Shown here one piece after another: positions 38,480 through 50,030 of a stretch of 64,000 nucleotides of DNA. The translations under genes were made by a program, and so were the position numbers. The notes beneath the pieces are model-generated. The model was given only the letters and a program-made list of their open reading frames with translations. It did no database searches and was not told where the DNA came from. Every line of letters starts with the position of its first letter. Positions within the stretch are counted from its first letter, which is position 1. The DNA lies in assembly GCA_006176705.1 (NCBI GenBank), contig QRFJ01006018.1:130001-194000 (forward strand), read 5' to 3'. The DNA comes from Cocos nucifera (lineage: Eukaryota > Streptophyta > Magnoliopsida > Arecales > Arecaceae).

Positions 38480-38830
38480 ATTGCTAAATCTTCTAATACT
38501 CCACAGAGACGTAGGTTGACAGATGTCCATGACTAATAAGCTTGACAGACACCCACCTAATAGATGCCCATGATCGAGGAATTATATTGTTTACCTTGAC
38601 AACCTATAGGCTAGGGCAAAACAAACTCTGACTATCTCTTATATAAAGATATAAATAAGGAGACCCTGGAGAGGTAATGAATATACATAACTCTATAATA
38701 CCCAACTCATTCTTCCCTCTTTCCTCCACTGTGCTCAAAGCTTCGACTAACTTATGCATCAGGGGGTCTTCCGCTGAAGAACTCCTAGTGTATGGATTTT
38801 CTTTTATAGGTCTCCAGCATCACACGCCTC
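38480..38830 (+). repeat. Possible Gypsy-type LTR fragment
   Basis: 'tcttatataaagatataaat' at 38638-38657 (TATA box), a CT-rich tract, then 'gactaacttatgcatcaggg' near 38744 followed by a TCTTCCGC block resemble the promoter/R region of plant Ty3/Gypsy LTRs. A loosely similar sequence is at 52850-53050. Ends and target duplications were not found. Confidence 0.4.
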
Positions 38831-39185
38831 ACCATCTTCCGACACCCGCTCAGTAGCCATGTTAGTCTTGATGCAATAGGCATATTTTTTTTGCAGAAGA
38901 GAATGACAGTTGGTACCCCATGGAGAATAACACGTTTGAAAAATATAGGATATTAGAGTAAAACTTTGAAGAACACCTAATAGTGAAGTTTTGATATAAT
39001 AATATCCCTCCTGAATAGCAGCAAAAACCAGCAAGATAGAGCATCATCCTCAATAGAAAACATTGAAGAAGGATTCTATGTATTTGTGAATGTCAGTATT
39101 TATATGAGATTTTGTTGATTTTGATGTCCTCATCTCATGATTCCTCGTAGACGTTACTTCATGGTTTTAAGGTTTTGACAATTTG

Positions 39186-39189
<4 letters not shown>

Positions 39190-39242
<53 letters not shown>
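39190..39242. repeat. (AT)n microsatellite
   Basis: About 52 uninterrupted bases of alternating AT. Confidence 0.9.
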
Positions 39243-39244
<2 letters not shown>

Positions 39245-40144
39245 TATTTTGGTTTAATCATCTACATGATTGTAATAGGGGTTAAGTTTGATCCTATCAA
39301 ATATCCAATGGCAAATAAATGTTCTACATTTTTTATTGATATGGAATCTTCAAAAATGTTTTTGGCTAACAAACTTGTTGCAAGTGTCATGCACTATATA
39401 TGATCATATAAGATCTAAATCATTATCAAGCAAACAACACTATGTTTGTATTGGATTTATATTAGTCAGTGACAAGCAAGTGAACATTCTTTTTTTCATA
39501 CTTAAATGATAAATACTAGAGGAAAGGTTTGAACTTTCAACTATGTAATACATGGCTAGGTGCCTAAACTACGCTATCTTAGTCATCTTAAAAAACATGC
39601 AAGGTTGGAAATATGGAAGTGGAGATCTATACAACTACATTAAAGAAGAAGCTAGTACTCTCGTAGTATGACAAGTGTCGCACATTTGTGCTACCAGGTG
39701 CTATGCATCGAATGGCCCATATATTCTTTTTCGGCTAAATCCATCTCATTGAAGAAGCAAAAAAAGAAAGTCTTATATTAAAAAATAATAAAATGCTACA
39801 TGACATATTCAATGGACCGCATGATTTCTCTTTATGGCTAAATACAAAGCCTTACTTATATGATTAAAAAATAATACATGCACTGAATCCACTTGTTTGC
39901 TGATAGAGATCTTCATTTAAGAGAAAAGAAGACTGGATCTTAGGATGGAACTGCTTTGAATAGAGTAATCCCTGCTAGTTCCTCCTCACTATCAGTTAGG
40001 AGGAATGATCTTATGGAACTGCTGGATAATGGATAGTTGTATAGATTAGACAGGGAGTCAATGATGCCACTTAATCTATTTCAATTAATCAAGGGAGCAA
40101 ATCGATCAGATGAGCATAAATAGTCAGTGAGAAAGAGGAGGATT

Positions 40145-40990
40145 ATAATGACTTGATAGAAATATTACCATAAATCGACTTCGTATTGACTTTAGACAAA
40201 GTCTGGTTGGAATCTTCCCGAGCCCTTATTAGTGGTTAGGTGAAGATGATAACAACTTGATAGAAATGTTGCCATGAATCGACTTTATATCAACTTTAGA
40301 TAATGTCTCATCGGGATCTTTTTGAGCTCCTATTAGTGGTCAAGTAAAGATGACAATAATAACTTGACAAAAAAATTATCATGCATCGACTTTGCATTGA
40401 CTTTGGACAAAGCCTTATTGGGATCTTCCCAAGCTCCTATTAGTGTTTGAGTGAAGATGATGATAATGATTTGGTAGAAATATTTTTATAAATTGACTTT
40501 GTATCGACTTTAGACAAAGCCTCATCGGGATCTTTTCGAGCCCTCATTAGTGTTCGAGTGAAAATGATAATAGCGACTTGGTGGAGAAACTACCATGAAT
40601 TGACTTTGCATTGACTTTGGACAAAGCCTTGGGATCTTCCCAAGCCCCCATTAGTGGTCGGATGAAGATGACAACAACGACCTGGCAGAAATATTGCTAT
40701 GGATGAACTTCATATCGACTTTGGTAAAGTCTCATCGGGATCTTCCCGAGCTCTCATTAGTAGTCAGGTGAAGACGATAATAATGACTTGATAGAAATAT
40801 TGCCATGAATCAACTTCGCATTGACTTCGGACGAGACCTTATTGGTATCTTTCCAACCACACCATTGATTGGTTGGAAAATGATGACGACATTGACATGG
40901 CAAAATTTATTGCCAAGGATCAACTTTAGACCAACTTCAAATAGTGTGACTTCGAATATCGTGGGTTTAGATTTAAGTCCAAACTGAGGA
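40145..40990. repeat. Minisatellite, eight units of about 105 bp
   Basis: Units start near 40145, 40250, 40354, 40461, 40568, 40672, 40778 and 40887 (104-109 bp apart). Each holds ACTTG.(T/C)AGAAAT, AT(C/T)GACTTTG(T/C)AT(C/T)GACTT, CATCGGGATCTTCCCGAGC and CATTAGTGGTCG. The eighth is degenerate. Each unit carries the short palindrome CGGGATCTTCCCG. Such arrays often lie in spacers of Gypsy elements; the host element is not identified. Confidence 0.92.
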
Positions 40991-42651
40991 CTCCTACTTT
41001 GTGACCAGCTTAGTTGGTTGACTGAGTCGACTACCACATTAATCAGATGAACGATAGACTCGAAGACTAAGATCATTCAACCAAATACACATATCAGAAA
41101 GCAATGGAGAAAAGATTCATTTCATAAAAGAAAGTTCATTACAGGAGAAAATTAAGTACATCTAATTGAGGTCTTCGGGAATGGGCTCGGCGGCATAATC
41201 AACAACTTCTTCGGTAGGACCCCCAGCAGTGTCCTCGATTGTAGATGCGATAGCGGGCTCAAGAATTGGAGCCTCAGTAGCTGGGGTAGGCTTGTCCTTA
41301 TTGTTGTCTTAAACTGATGTGGGACTTACCCTTGGGACCTATCCATCTCTCCGATATTTCTTTTAGGAGGACTAGGAAGCCTGCTTGCACGCGAAAGATT
41401 CTCCTCTAGAAATGTCTAAAACTTCCTAGAGAACTTGATGCTGAGAAGGCCCCTTAAGTATTTACCCACTCCAAGCTTGGTGCGGAGGCTGACACGGCTC
41501 ACTTAAGTAAGCCGTTGCATCCTAATTGGTAAAGCCCATGCCAAAGCAATGTAACTTCAAAAATAGGCAGCCCTAAAAGGACATTGGACCATAGCAAGTT
41601 TTCTCAGGCCAATGTTGGTCATGGTTCCATAGTCAGAGTGACAATGATTTCTAATACCTCCCATGCTAAGGTGAGGTGCCTATAGGTGCATCCCTTTCGG
41701 ACACCGCATAGTTGGTTAGAGGATAAGAGAGAGCCCCTCCATGGTGCAGTAGATGCCAGTGACTATCAAGCCCCCGGTAGAAGACTACAACAATTATATC
41801 ATCTTCTCCAAGTATAAAAATTGAAGGCAATGTGCTTGACTGCAACCAATCGATCCTTCCTTCCATTTATAGAGGACCCAAGTAGGGATGCACACCTTCA
41901 CCTCTCGTGTGCCAGATGTCACAATTCCAATGGCTCCAGAGGTCATGCCTTCTAGGTAAAGATGCCCTAGGTGCCCCTTTCAGTGAAATACTGTTTTGGG
42001 GATTGCAACATTAAAGAACACACATATTAGGAACACCAAATCACACTACTCTTCATCGCACCACTCTTATATTGAGCTATGTAGATTGATCCACGGGGCA
42101 CAGCATGGGGCCTTCTGATGTCCGACACATGGCAAACCCTGATGGATTTGGAAATGATCTTCGAATTTCTTCTTTTTCAAATCATTATACCATAGCACCT
42201 CGAGCTACCTATCCCTTATAAATACGGTGAGATTTGTGAAGTGGCATATTAATGATGTCCCAGGATTTTCTCCATCAAATGTTGTCAATTACATGCCCTG
42301 AGAAGAACGTCATTGAAGACCAACATCGAACCTACTACTTCCTTCATTTGAAGAGAGGAAACCCCTTTGGACTCGGAAGTGGATGGCAAGTATTATGGAG
42401 GTTATTCACCGTCCGAACTAATATTCCCCTCCTCGATCATGATCGAACACTCATCGATGACTAGAACGCCAGGAAGGGATCTAAGAGATCAAGATGGAGC
42501 AATTTTATGTAATTAGCTTATGTCTGACCCCTAGCTTGGACATTTACCATTCCTAGGGTTAGGATCTTACCGACGACAATAAACAAGATCCCATGACCAA
42601 CACAGGCACTAATACATCTGAGGTGGAACCTCAGTCTTATATCGACCTCAA
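40991..42651 (-). other. Retroelement-like sequence of unknown family with a short ORF remnant
   Basis: On the minus strand, 41320-41180 reads KPTPATEAPILEPAIAST...EEVVDYAAEPIPEDLN then a stop, a Pro/Glu/Ala-rich tail. The rest has no recognisable domain. It ends at the left target duplication of the outer Copia element. It may be the interior of the element to which the Gypsy-like LTR fragments belong. Confidence 0.35.
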
Positions 42652-42656
42652 GCTAT

Positions 42657-43746
42657 TGTTGGGGTAGATCCCTCAATTATGGAATACAGATCACTGATAC
42701 AAGATCACAACAACGACGGAAAGAGGATATTGATACCACACGACAAAAAAAAGAAGAAAGATCAACAAACAAATACAATAAAATATACGTGGATTGGCCT
42801 CAAGCCTACCTCCTGAGAGCATACAAACTTCATTGTGAGAGAAATAAAATCAAACAAATATAAGAAAAACTTACCACTCAACCCTTGTACAAGAGTCTTT
42901 CAATAAGAAGTTCCAAAAATTCTCATATAAGCTCTCTAAAATATCTCAAGAAGCCTCTTAACACCTCCAAGACATCACCAACTTTTCAATGCAATAAATA
43001 GCTCATCAATCAGAGTTATATAGACTCCAGAAATCCTGAAACAGTATTCTAATAGGAAATAGAGCTCCAATCAAACCTGAAATTCCTATGGAATGTTCAA
43101 TCATGACTAGCTCAAACCATAGCTGTTCGATCACATAAAATAGTCTTCACATCAAGCTGGATACTCTCTAAACTATCTAATCATCATCAAGAGCCCTCCT
43201 GACCGTTGGATCGCACATCCAGTCCACAAAAATCCCATGAGCCATAAGAAATGAGTGAGAAACGTCCGATCAGTCCACTAGACCACGTGAAATGGGGCAA
43301 GAAATGCCCCCCAATCCATGCTGTGTGCGTGGACTGCATGAAGAGCGGGCTCGCTCGCGGTAGGCCCACGCGGCCATCTTGCGCGTCCACATGCATCGTG
43401 CTGGGCCTCGCCCTCGTGGCTGGCCTACATCACATGCTGGGCCCTGGCAGCCCGCTAGCCTACGTCGGCCCGCGGCCCATGTGGTCATCCTATGCATCTG
43501 CATGTGCCGTGCTGGGCCTCGCCCTCGAGGCCGACCTGCATCGCATGTTGGGCCCTGACAGCCCATCGGACCATGGGCCTCTCCGACAGCCCATGGACCA
43601 TGCCACCTATTTCAGCCTTCCTTCATGCGTATCTCCTTCATCTGGACTCCATTTAGGCTATTCTTGATCTCGTTGGATTTTATTTGTCATCCTAGATCTC
43701 ATTTTGAGCTTATTATGGATCGAATCTCGAGATATTTTTCTTAATA
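42657..43746 (-). repeat. Outer Copia element, 3' LTR
   Basis: It begins TGTTGGGGTAGATC and ends TTCTTAATA (canonical CA lost). 43260-43620 is GC-rich with repeated GTGCTGGGCCTCGCCCTCG and CATGCTGGGCCCTG words, which yield spurious overlapping ORFs on both strands. The other LTR shares these words but has fewer copies. Confidence 0.85.
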
Positions 43747-43819
43747 ATCTTTATTTCAACTTGATGTTCGATCTGCATCTATCTCTAAGAGCCTGTGATC
43801 TATCTTATCCCCACATCTT

Positions 43820-45251
43820 GGGGCATGCTTGCTGTCTCATGGATGGACAAACGTAGGAGTCGAGCTAGGCTGTTCAATCCCACCTCCATCATGGGCTATG
43901 TCCACTTTGACCAAAGACCTGCTTAAAAAAATTTTCTGCAGTAATAGAAACTTCACTCTACGGTATCGTCTTTCATCCTTCCGAGTCTTCCATTTCATGC
44001 TCGATCCATCTTCACCTAGAGTTTCATCTCGCATTGGACTCTCTCTAGCTCCTGAAGCTCCAACTCGCAATGGACTTCCTGTCATATAGTAATATCCTCT
44101 CGTCCTCTTTTTTTCTCTAGAATAATCTTATTACCGTGCATGAGCTTCAGGATTCCATCACCAACCATCCATCTATAGCTGTTGGAATCTAGTCTACTTA
44201 GTGAGATAAGATTTTATCTGAAATTGGATATGTATCGGACCTTCCTCAATCTTTTTATTGCACTATCATGTATCCTCTAGTTGATCATTCCAATACCTCT
44301 GATCACACAGCTCAATTCATTTGACAGATAAATAGTGTCCTTACTACTCTTTAGTGAGTCAAATAACTCATCTCTATAACAAACATGATAGGTGCATACA
44401 GAATCTAAAATCTATTGCTGAAAAGAAGTAGATACATCATCAAATATCAACGAAACATCATCCTCTGACTTGCTATTGGCCATCGCTGCAGTAGCCCTCG
44501 TTCGATCTCTGAGTTGAGGGCAATCGCTAACATGATGCCCCAACTCATCATATTGATAATACCTGATCTTATTGGGATCTCTCATCTTGGATTTGGATAT
44601 TTCTCCTCATGATCATTTGTCGCTCTATCTGCTATCCCCACTCCTTTAGAAATTGCTAAAGCTGAGCTGTCCCCATCTGAACTCGAAGTTGAGTTCTTCC
44701 TTAGAACCCCATTCAAGAGAATCACCACAGTGATCTAGTCCATCTTAATGATGTTCTTCTCCACTAGAAGAGCAGTCACCAAGAACTCATATGAAGAAAA
44801 AAATGATGCTAGCAAGACCAACACCCTGATTTTTTTTTTAATTTTCTCACATCCACTGAGAAGATCGATAAGATCTTTTGAAAGTGGCTGAGATACTCCT
44901 ACATACTCTATCTCTTGTCCATCCACAATTAGTAAAACTATCTCCATAGGAAGAGAGTGTTGGTAAGAAATTTTGACATGTCGAGCTTCGACCACAGCAT
45001 CGTCGTAAAAATCTCGCCAAGTACATGAATCATCACCTCATCCGCTAGGTACATGTAGATGGTACTCACCACCTATATTGTAGCCACTCTCAGATGCTCT
45101 TCTATATGGTGGTTGGCTTCTTTTTATTCAAGAGAGCATTGATTAGTCCGTGTTGGATGAGCACATCCTTCATCCTTACTTGCCATAAGAAGAAATTGCT
45201 CTTTCCATCAAACCAATTGATCTTCATCTTGATTGTACTTGTCTTCTCCAT
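43820..45251 (-). pseudogene. Copia gag/protease remnant of the outer element
   Basis: It starts at ATG 45251 (complement) with MEKTSTIKMKINWFDGKSNF, the start of a Copia UBN2-type gag. Later blocks include the frame 44995-44735 (FSSYEFLVTALLVEKN) and a decayed zinc knuckle RYYQYDELGHHVSDCPQLRD, in which both leading Cys are now Tyr. Next is a broken protease/pre-integrase region, then directly the C-terminal block shared with the inner element. Many stops. Integrase and RT are absent. Confidence 0.8.
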
Positions 45252-45330
45252 CTTCTAATCTTGATCAACACCACTTCTATTTGGATCACCTGATACCACT
45301 TGTCTACAGTAACTAGGATCTAATATCACT

Positions 45331-46131
45331 TGTTAGGATAGATCTTTCAATTATGGAATAAGGATAATCCATCCAAGATCACAATAATAACGAAAAAAGA
45401 ATGTTGATACCACACAAGAAAAGCAAGAAGAAAGATTAACAAATAAATATAACAAAATATATATAAATTGGCCTCAAGCCTATCTCTACGGGGCGTGTAA
45501 ACTTTACTATAAAAAAAAATAAAATTAAATAAATAAATAAAAACTTACTATCCAATTATTGTATAAGGATCTCTCAATAAGAAGCCTCAAAACTCTCACA
45601 TAAGCTCTCTAAAATCTCTTAAGAAACTCTCAGTAGCTCTAAGACATCACCAGCTCTCCAATGCAATAAATGGCTCATCAATCGAAGTTATGTAGACTCC
45701 AAAAATCTTGAAATAAGTAGAAAACAGAGCTTCAATCAAATTCGAAACTCCTCTAGACGGTCCGATCATGACTAGCTTAAACTACAGCTGTTTGATCATG
45801 CAAAATAGTCTCTAAATCAAGCTAAATACTCTTTGGACCATCCGATCATGATCGAAAGCCCTCCTAGCTGGATCACACATCCGATCCATGAAAAATCTTA
45901 TGAACCATAAGAAACGGGTTGGAAACACCCGATGGGTCCACTAGACCATCCGAAATGGGGCGAAAAATGCCCCTGGGTCCATGCTGTGCATGTAGACCAT
46001 GTGGAGAGTGGGCTCGCCCATGGTAGGCCCTTGCTGGGATCGCGCGACCCCTACGTGGGTGCCCGCACTAGGTCGCACCCATGCACATCATGTTGGGCCG
46101 TACCCTCGTAGCTGGCCTACACCGCGCACTA
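45331..46131 (-). repeat. Outer Copia element, 5' LTR, first segment
   Basis: It aligns with 42657-43440 of the other LTR and stops abruptly inside the GGCCTACACCGCGCA stretch, where the inner element begins. The alignment resumes at 52453 with TGCTGGG. Confidence 0.85.
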
Positions 46132-46377
46132 TATTAAAATTTGATCCACAGTAGAAGAGAATCAGTATCAGCAAGCAGTCGAGCTAGCTTGGATATAGGA
46201 TCGAGTCGGCTCGAACCACAACCGAGTTGGCTCTCTCAAGCAGATAGAAAATAGAAATTCGAGGGAGATGCAGTCGAGCCAGCTCGATCCTTGATAGAGC
46301 TGACTCGATAGAAATGAATAGAATATGATGAAATTTTCTATTTGGACTCAGATTGTGATTAATCCAAAGGATCTACA

Positions 46378-49337
46378 TGCAGGATGCAGTGTAGGATTTG
46401 CAGTGCTACTTTCAAAAATTATTTTAAAAATAATTAAAATATAGTAAAAAATTAATTAATTTAATTAATTAATTTTTGATCATATCAAAAAATTAAGTTC
46501 TATACTAAGGATCTAAATACAATATGCATGCATTCATATAGATCTGAAAATAAAACTATGCAGCAAACTCTTTACTACATCTATCTGTTCAGAACACAAT
46601 ACCTTTTTATGGATAGTTGATCACCATAATCTAAATCCACCAGATAATACTCTGGTGTTGCACCATAGTTGCACATATGTCCGACCTCTATGGTTGATTC
46701 ACACAGAGCTTCTAGTCCCAATCAGCCCCACTAGAGTGCTAGCTCCTCGCTGGGGCCTTCAATGACTGATTATGATCGATCCAATTGATCATATATTTTC
46801 TAATTTTTTGGATACTCTAAAAAATTAAAATATAAATATTGGAGGATGATGAAGAGGTATTTTAAATTTGATGGTGATCTGATGCTCACAACATTCGATC
46901 TCTCCACCCGAACCCAGATTTTCAAATCTAGGGTTTCATTCGGCCCAAAAATCCTGACACATTAAAAATCCTATCACGCTCTCTCTGTTTAGAGTTTTTT
47001 TTATGAAATAAGTTTTTATAGAAATATGACTTTCAAATCTATAAATCCTCTTAAGATCATATCTAAAAATTAGATATCCTTAGAGGTGAAAATTAGAAGA
47101 GAAGAGAGGCATGAGGGAAAAGAAAAAGTGTTGCAGGACCCTGCTCATCTTCACTCCAAGATTTTTTTTTGCTCAAAACTAATGCCCAATCCCTCTAAAA
47201 TTTTTACCACATAATGCTAACCTCTTCTTTTACATGTGAAAAAATTCTTATAATTTATTGACATGAATACCATGGCAAAAATGCATGGAAAGAGATAAGG
47301 ATCGAGGGGTTGGGAGGTTTTAACCACTTACTTGATTTTAAAAATCAAGTGAGCCTCTTATCCTTATTCAACGCCCCCTCCCATGTGTTTAACACGCAGA
47401 AGGATTTTTCTTCTACATGTGTATATTTTTATTTCTCTAAAAAATATTCGACAAACAAAAAAGAAGGGCATGGGAAGCAGATAAGGTTGGATTAATTCCA
47501 ACCTCCAACAAACTGAGTTGAATTCAAAACTCAACTTACTTTGAACCAGTCCAACCCTTGGACCAGATTAAAAGTAGATAAGAGAGGGGGTGCAGAAACC
47601 TTCTAGGTGATAGAAAAGTTATGTACAAAATTTTGGGCATGGAACAAGAGTGGAAAAGTCAAAAAATGGTAGGTGCATGGGAGAGTTTGAATTCAAAATT
47701 CATTTGACTTGGTCCTAATTGGTTTCAATCAAACCAATTAATCTAGACCTAATTACATCAGATTAAACCCAACCAAATTAGACTTAGCTTAATCTAATAA
47801 AATTTTAATTAAATTAAAAATTAATTAAATCTAGGTTCTGATCAAATCATGGTCAAAACTTCCATAGCAATAAGGTCATCTCATGACCTGATCGAATCAA
47901 ATCCAATCGAATCAAATTCAATCAGACTTGATCGAATTTTCATCGCTCAATCAAATTGAGCTAATCAACAATTGAATTGCTAATTAATTCTCTAAAAAAT
48001 ATTTGAGTCCAAATCGGATGGATTACTGGGCAACAGAGTTTCATCAATATGAAACTCCTAAAGAGTTCCAAACCAGTGGGACTCTTGAACCTAGTATCCC
48101 AAACGAATCGAACTCACGATCATAGAGTCCCAGACCAGTAGAACTCTTAATCAGAGAGTCCTAAATGAGTAGGACTCAGAGTCTGAGTCTACTAGGACTC
48201 TTGGTCATAGTGTTCCAGTCTAGTGGGACTCTTAACCATAGAGTTTCAGTTTAGTGGGACTCTTGACCACAGAGTCCCAAGTCATCAGGACTCTCGATCA
48301 AAGAGTCTCAAACATGAAGGACTCAGAGTCTCAGTCCAATAAGACTTTTGGTCATAGAGTTCCAGTCTAGTGAGATTTTTGGCCATAGAGTCTTAGATCA
48401 TCGAGACTCAATATCAGCCATCAGATCAGATGAAACTTCTATTGTATGTAACCCCATAGGTTCGAATCCTAAGTCGATAGCATAGAAACTAATTTCTATA
48501 TCAATCGATGTGACCATCTAGTAATGGTATTCGACGTTCGAATAGATCGAATAATTGCAATGCAGCATCGACGAATCTGTGGCATATGGTTACCGTATAA
48601 TTCATCCTCTTGATCTCGATGCTCAAAAGAATGATTTAGGATTTACTGTCAATCCTAAAATTCATCTATAATGCATTTTAAAATTTAGCATCCATCATAT
48701 GGATTATCCTGATCGAGGATTTGCTAAATTGAAATACAGCGATATACTTTCTCCAACACTTGAAGGGGTCAATCCCATCTTGACTCACACACACCGACAA
48801 GCGAAGTACTTGACTGCACCCAGTAGCCTTCCATTACTGAATTAGAAATTTAGATAGTCCGATATCTAAGTACAGTGAGTTGCTTGTAGGTCACCATGGT
48901 GATCTCAGGTTTAAGGTACACTCATATCCATATCCTTCGTAAGCAATTCTTGACAGTAGGGAGCTCCGTAGTTGGATCACGTTCAGTGAAAATATCCCTA
49001 CACTTCACCTACATGCCATAACAGTATTTCTATACTTCTTGATTAAGAGGATAACCAACACTTATGGCACACAATGACCTACACTCGATACGTTGTTATC
49101 CTGGATAACAATGAATTATTTGGTCGTAAACATATTTAAGGACTAAATGACAAATCTTCTTTTATCGAGTCTAAATAGTCCTGAGGACTTCAACACAGAA
49201 GAGTTCATTATAGAAAGATGTACAAAATGATGAATATGCTAAAATAATAATTTTATTCATTAATAATTTAAGTATAATTATATTTAGCTCAACCATTTAT
49301 AATCTAGATGATTGGCTTTGGGATACATTTTCGAACA
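46378..49337 (-). mobile_element. Long solo LTR (2.96 kb) inside the inner Copia 5' LTR
   Basis: Bounded by TG at 46378 and ...TTTCGAACA at 49337; flanks CTACA (46373-46377) and CTACG (49338-49342) are a target duplication with one mismatch. LTR2 of the host element is continuous across this point (near 51828). Its right 900 bases and its 47790-47970 part align with the LTR at 25467-28924, so it belongs to that family and reads on the minus strand. No primer-binding site or internal region remains. The ORF at 47310-47495 is not recognisable. Confidence 0.85.
48031..48412. repeat. Roughly 31-bp minisatellite inside the solo LTR
   Basis: About ten units of the form CATAGAGTTCCAGTCTAGTG GGACTCTTG. 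AGAGT and ACTCT within each unit are complementary, so every unit can form a small hairpin. The related LTR at 27911-28004 has only three units. Confidence 0.85.
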
Positions 49338-50030
49338 CTACGAAAGTTGCGCATGGACCATAGGATCCATTGGCCATGGAGGGTTGCGGTCATGATCTGA
49401 AAGATGAAAAATATTCTAAGACTCCATTAAGATCATGTTTGACTCATATTAGGAGAAAGAGTCCTGTTAGGACTCCTGTGAACTACTGAGAAGAGATTCT
49501 CATTCTCTTCAAAGGGTTAAGATGCTGTGCAGCAACGGGATAGCACGTATAGTGTGAGAGGCATGTAGATAGGCTCAGGCAGCCACTGAGAGGAGCTTGG
49601 CAGAGCATCGAATACGTGCAACCCATAAGAGAGAGAGAAGCAATAGGTGCATAGCATCCGACGAGAAGGCTATGAGAGTAGAGTATCTTGTTGCTTCTGA
49701 GGATCTCCTTGGGATTCTAAGAGAGTTTTAGTGAGGGTAGCTTCTAGTTGAGAAAGATTTATATACTGGGAGTTAAGAGTGTGTGTTCTCCTCTTGTATC
49801 TATTTTTTTCTTTTACAGTGAAGCTTTGCATGCCCCGCGGAGACAAGCCCTTGGGCTGATCCACGTACTTGGTTGCTTTTTTGTTTATATTTCTTCCTTC
49901 TTCCTACGATAATAATTTGATACTACATTCTTAATAAGTGGTATCAAAGTAGCTGATATTCCAACAGATTGGTATCGGAGTCAGACAGTACCAGAGCGTA
50001 GATTACAGCAGTGGATAGAGATTGAAGAAT

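Larger units (their letters stand above)
36719..40144. other. Decayed repeat-derived region
   Basis: No intact gene. It holds low-complexity AT-rich sequence (36720-37680), a C-homopolymer near 37730-37741, a retroelement-like stretch with a possible LTR (38480-38830) and an (AT)n tract. The short ORFs (37881-38161, 38302-38487, 38804-39053, 39288-39509) lack recognisable similarity. Confidence 0.5.
46132..49966 (+). repeat. Inner Copia element, 5' LTR (split by a solo LTR)
   Basis: About 870 bp after removing 46378-49342. The first part has several palindromic TCGAGCYRGCTCGA-like words. Compared with LTR2 it lacks 14 bases (gatgcctcgaattc) near its start. Confidence 0.82.

Noticed and set aside
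43251..43667. 138-codon ORF and its antisense partner
   Set aside because: They fall in the GC-rich repeat of the Copia LTR; the other LTR copy does not keep the frame.
48031..48412. CRISPR-like repeat array
   Set aside because: Units are contiguous and degenerate without spacers, in plant LTR sequence; it is a minisatellite.
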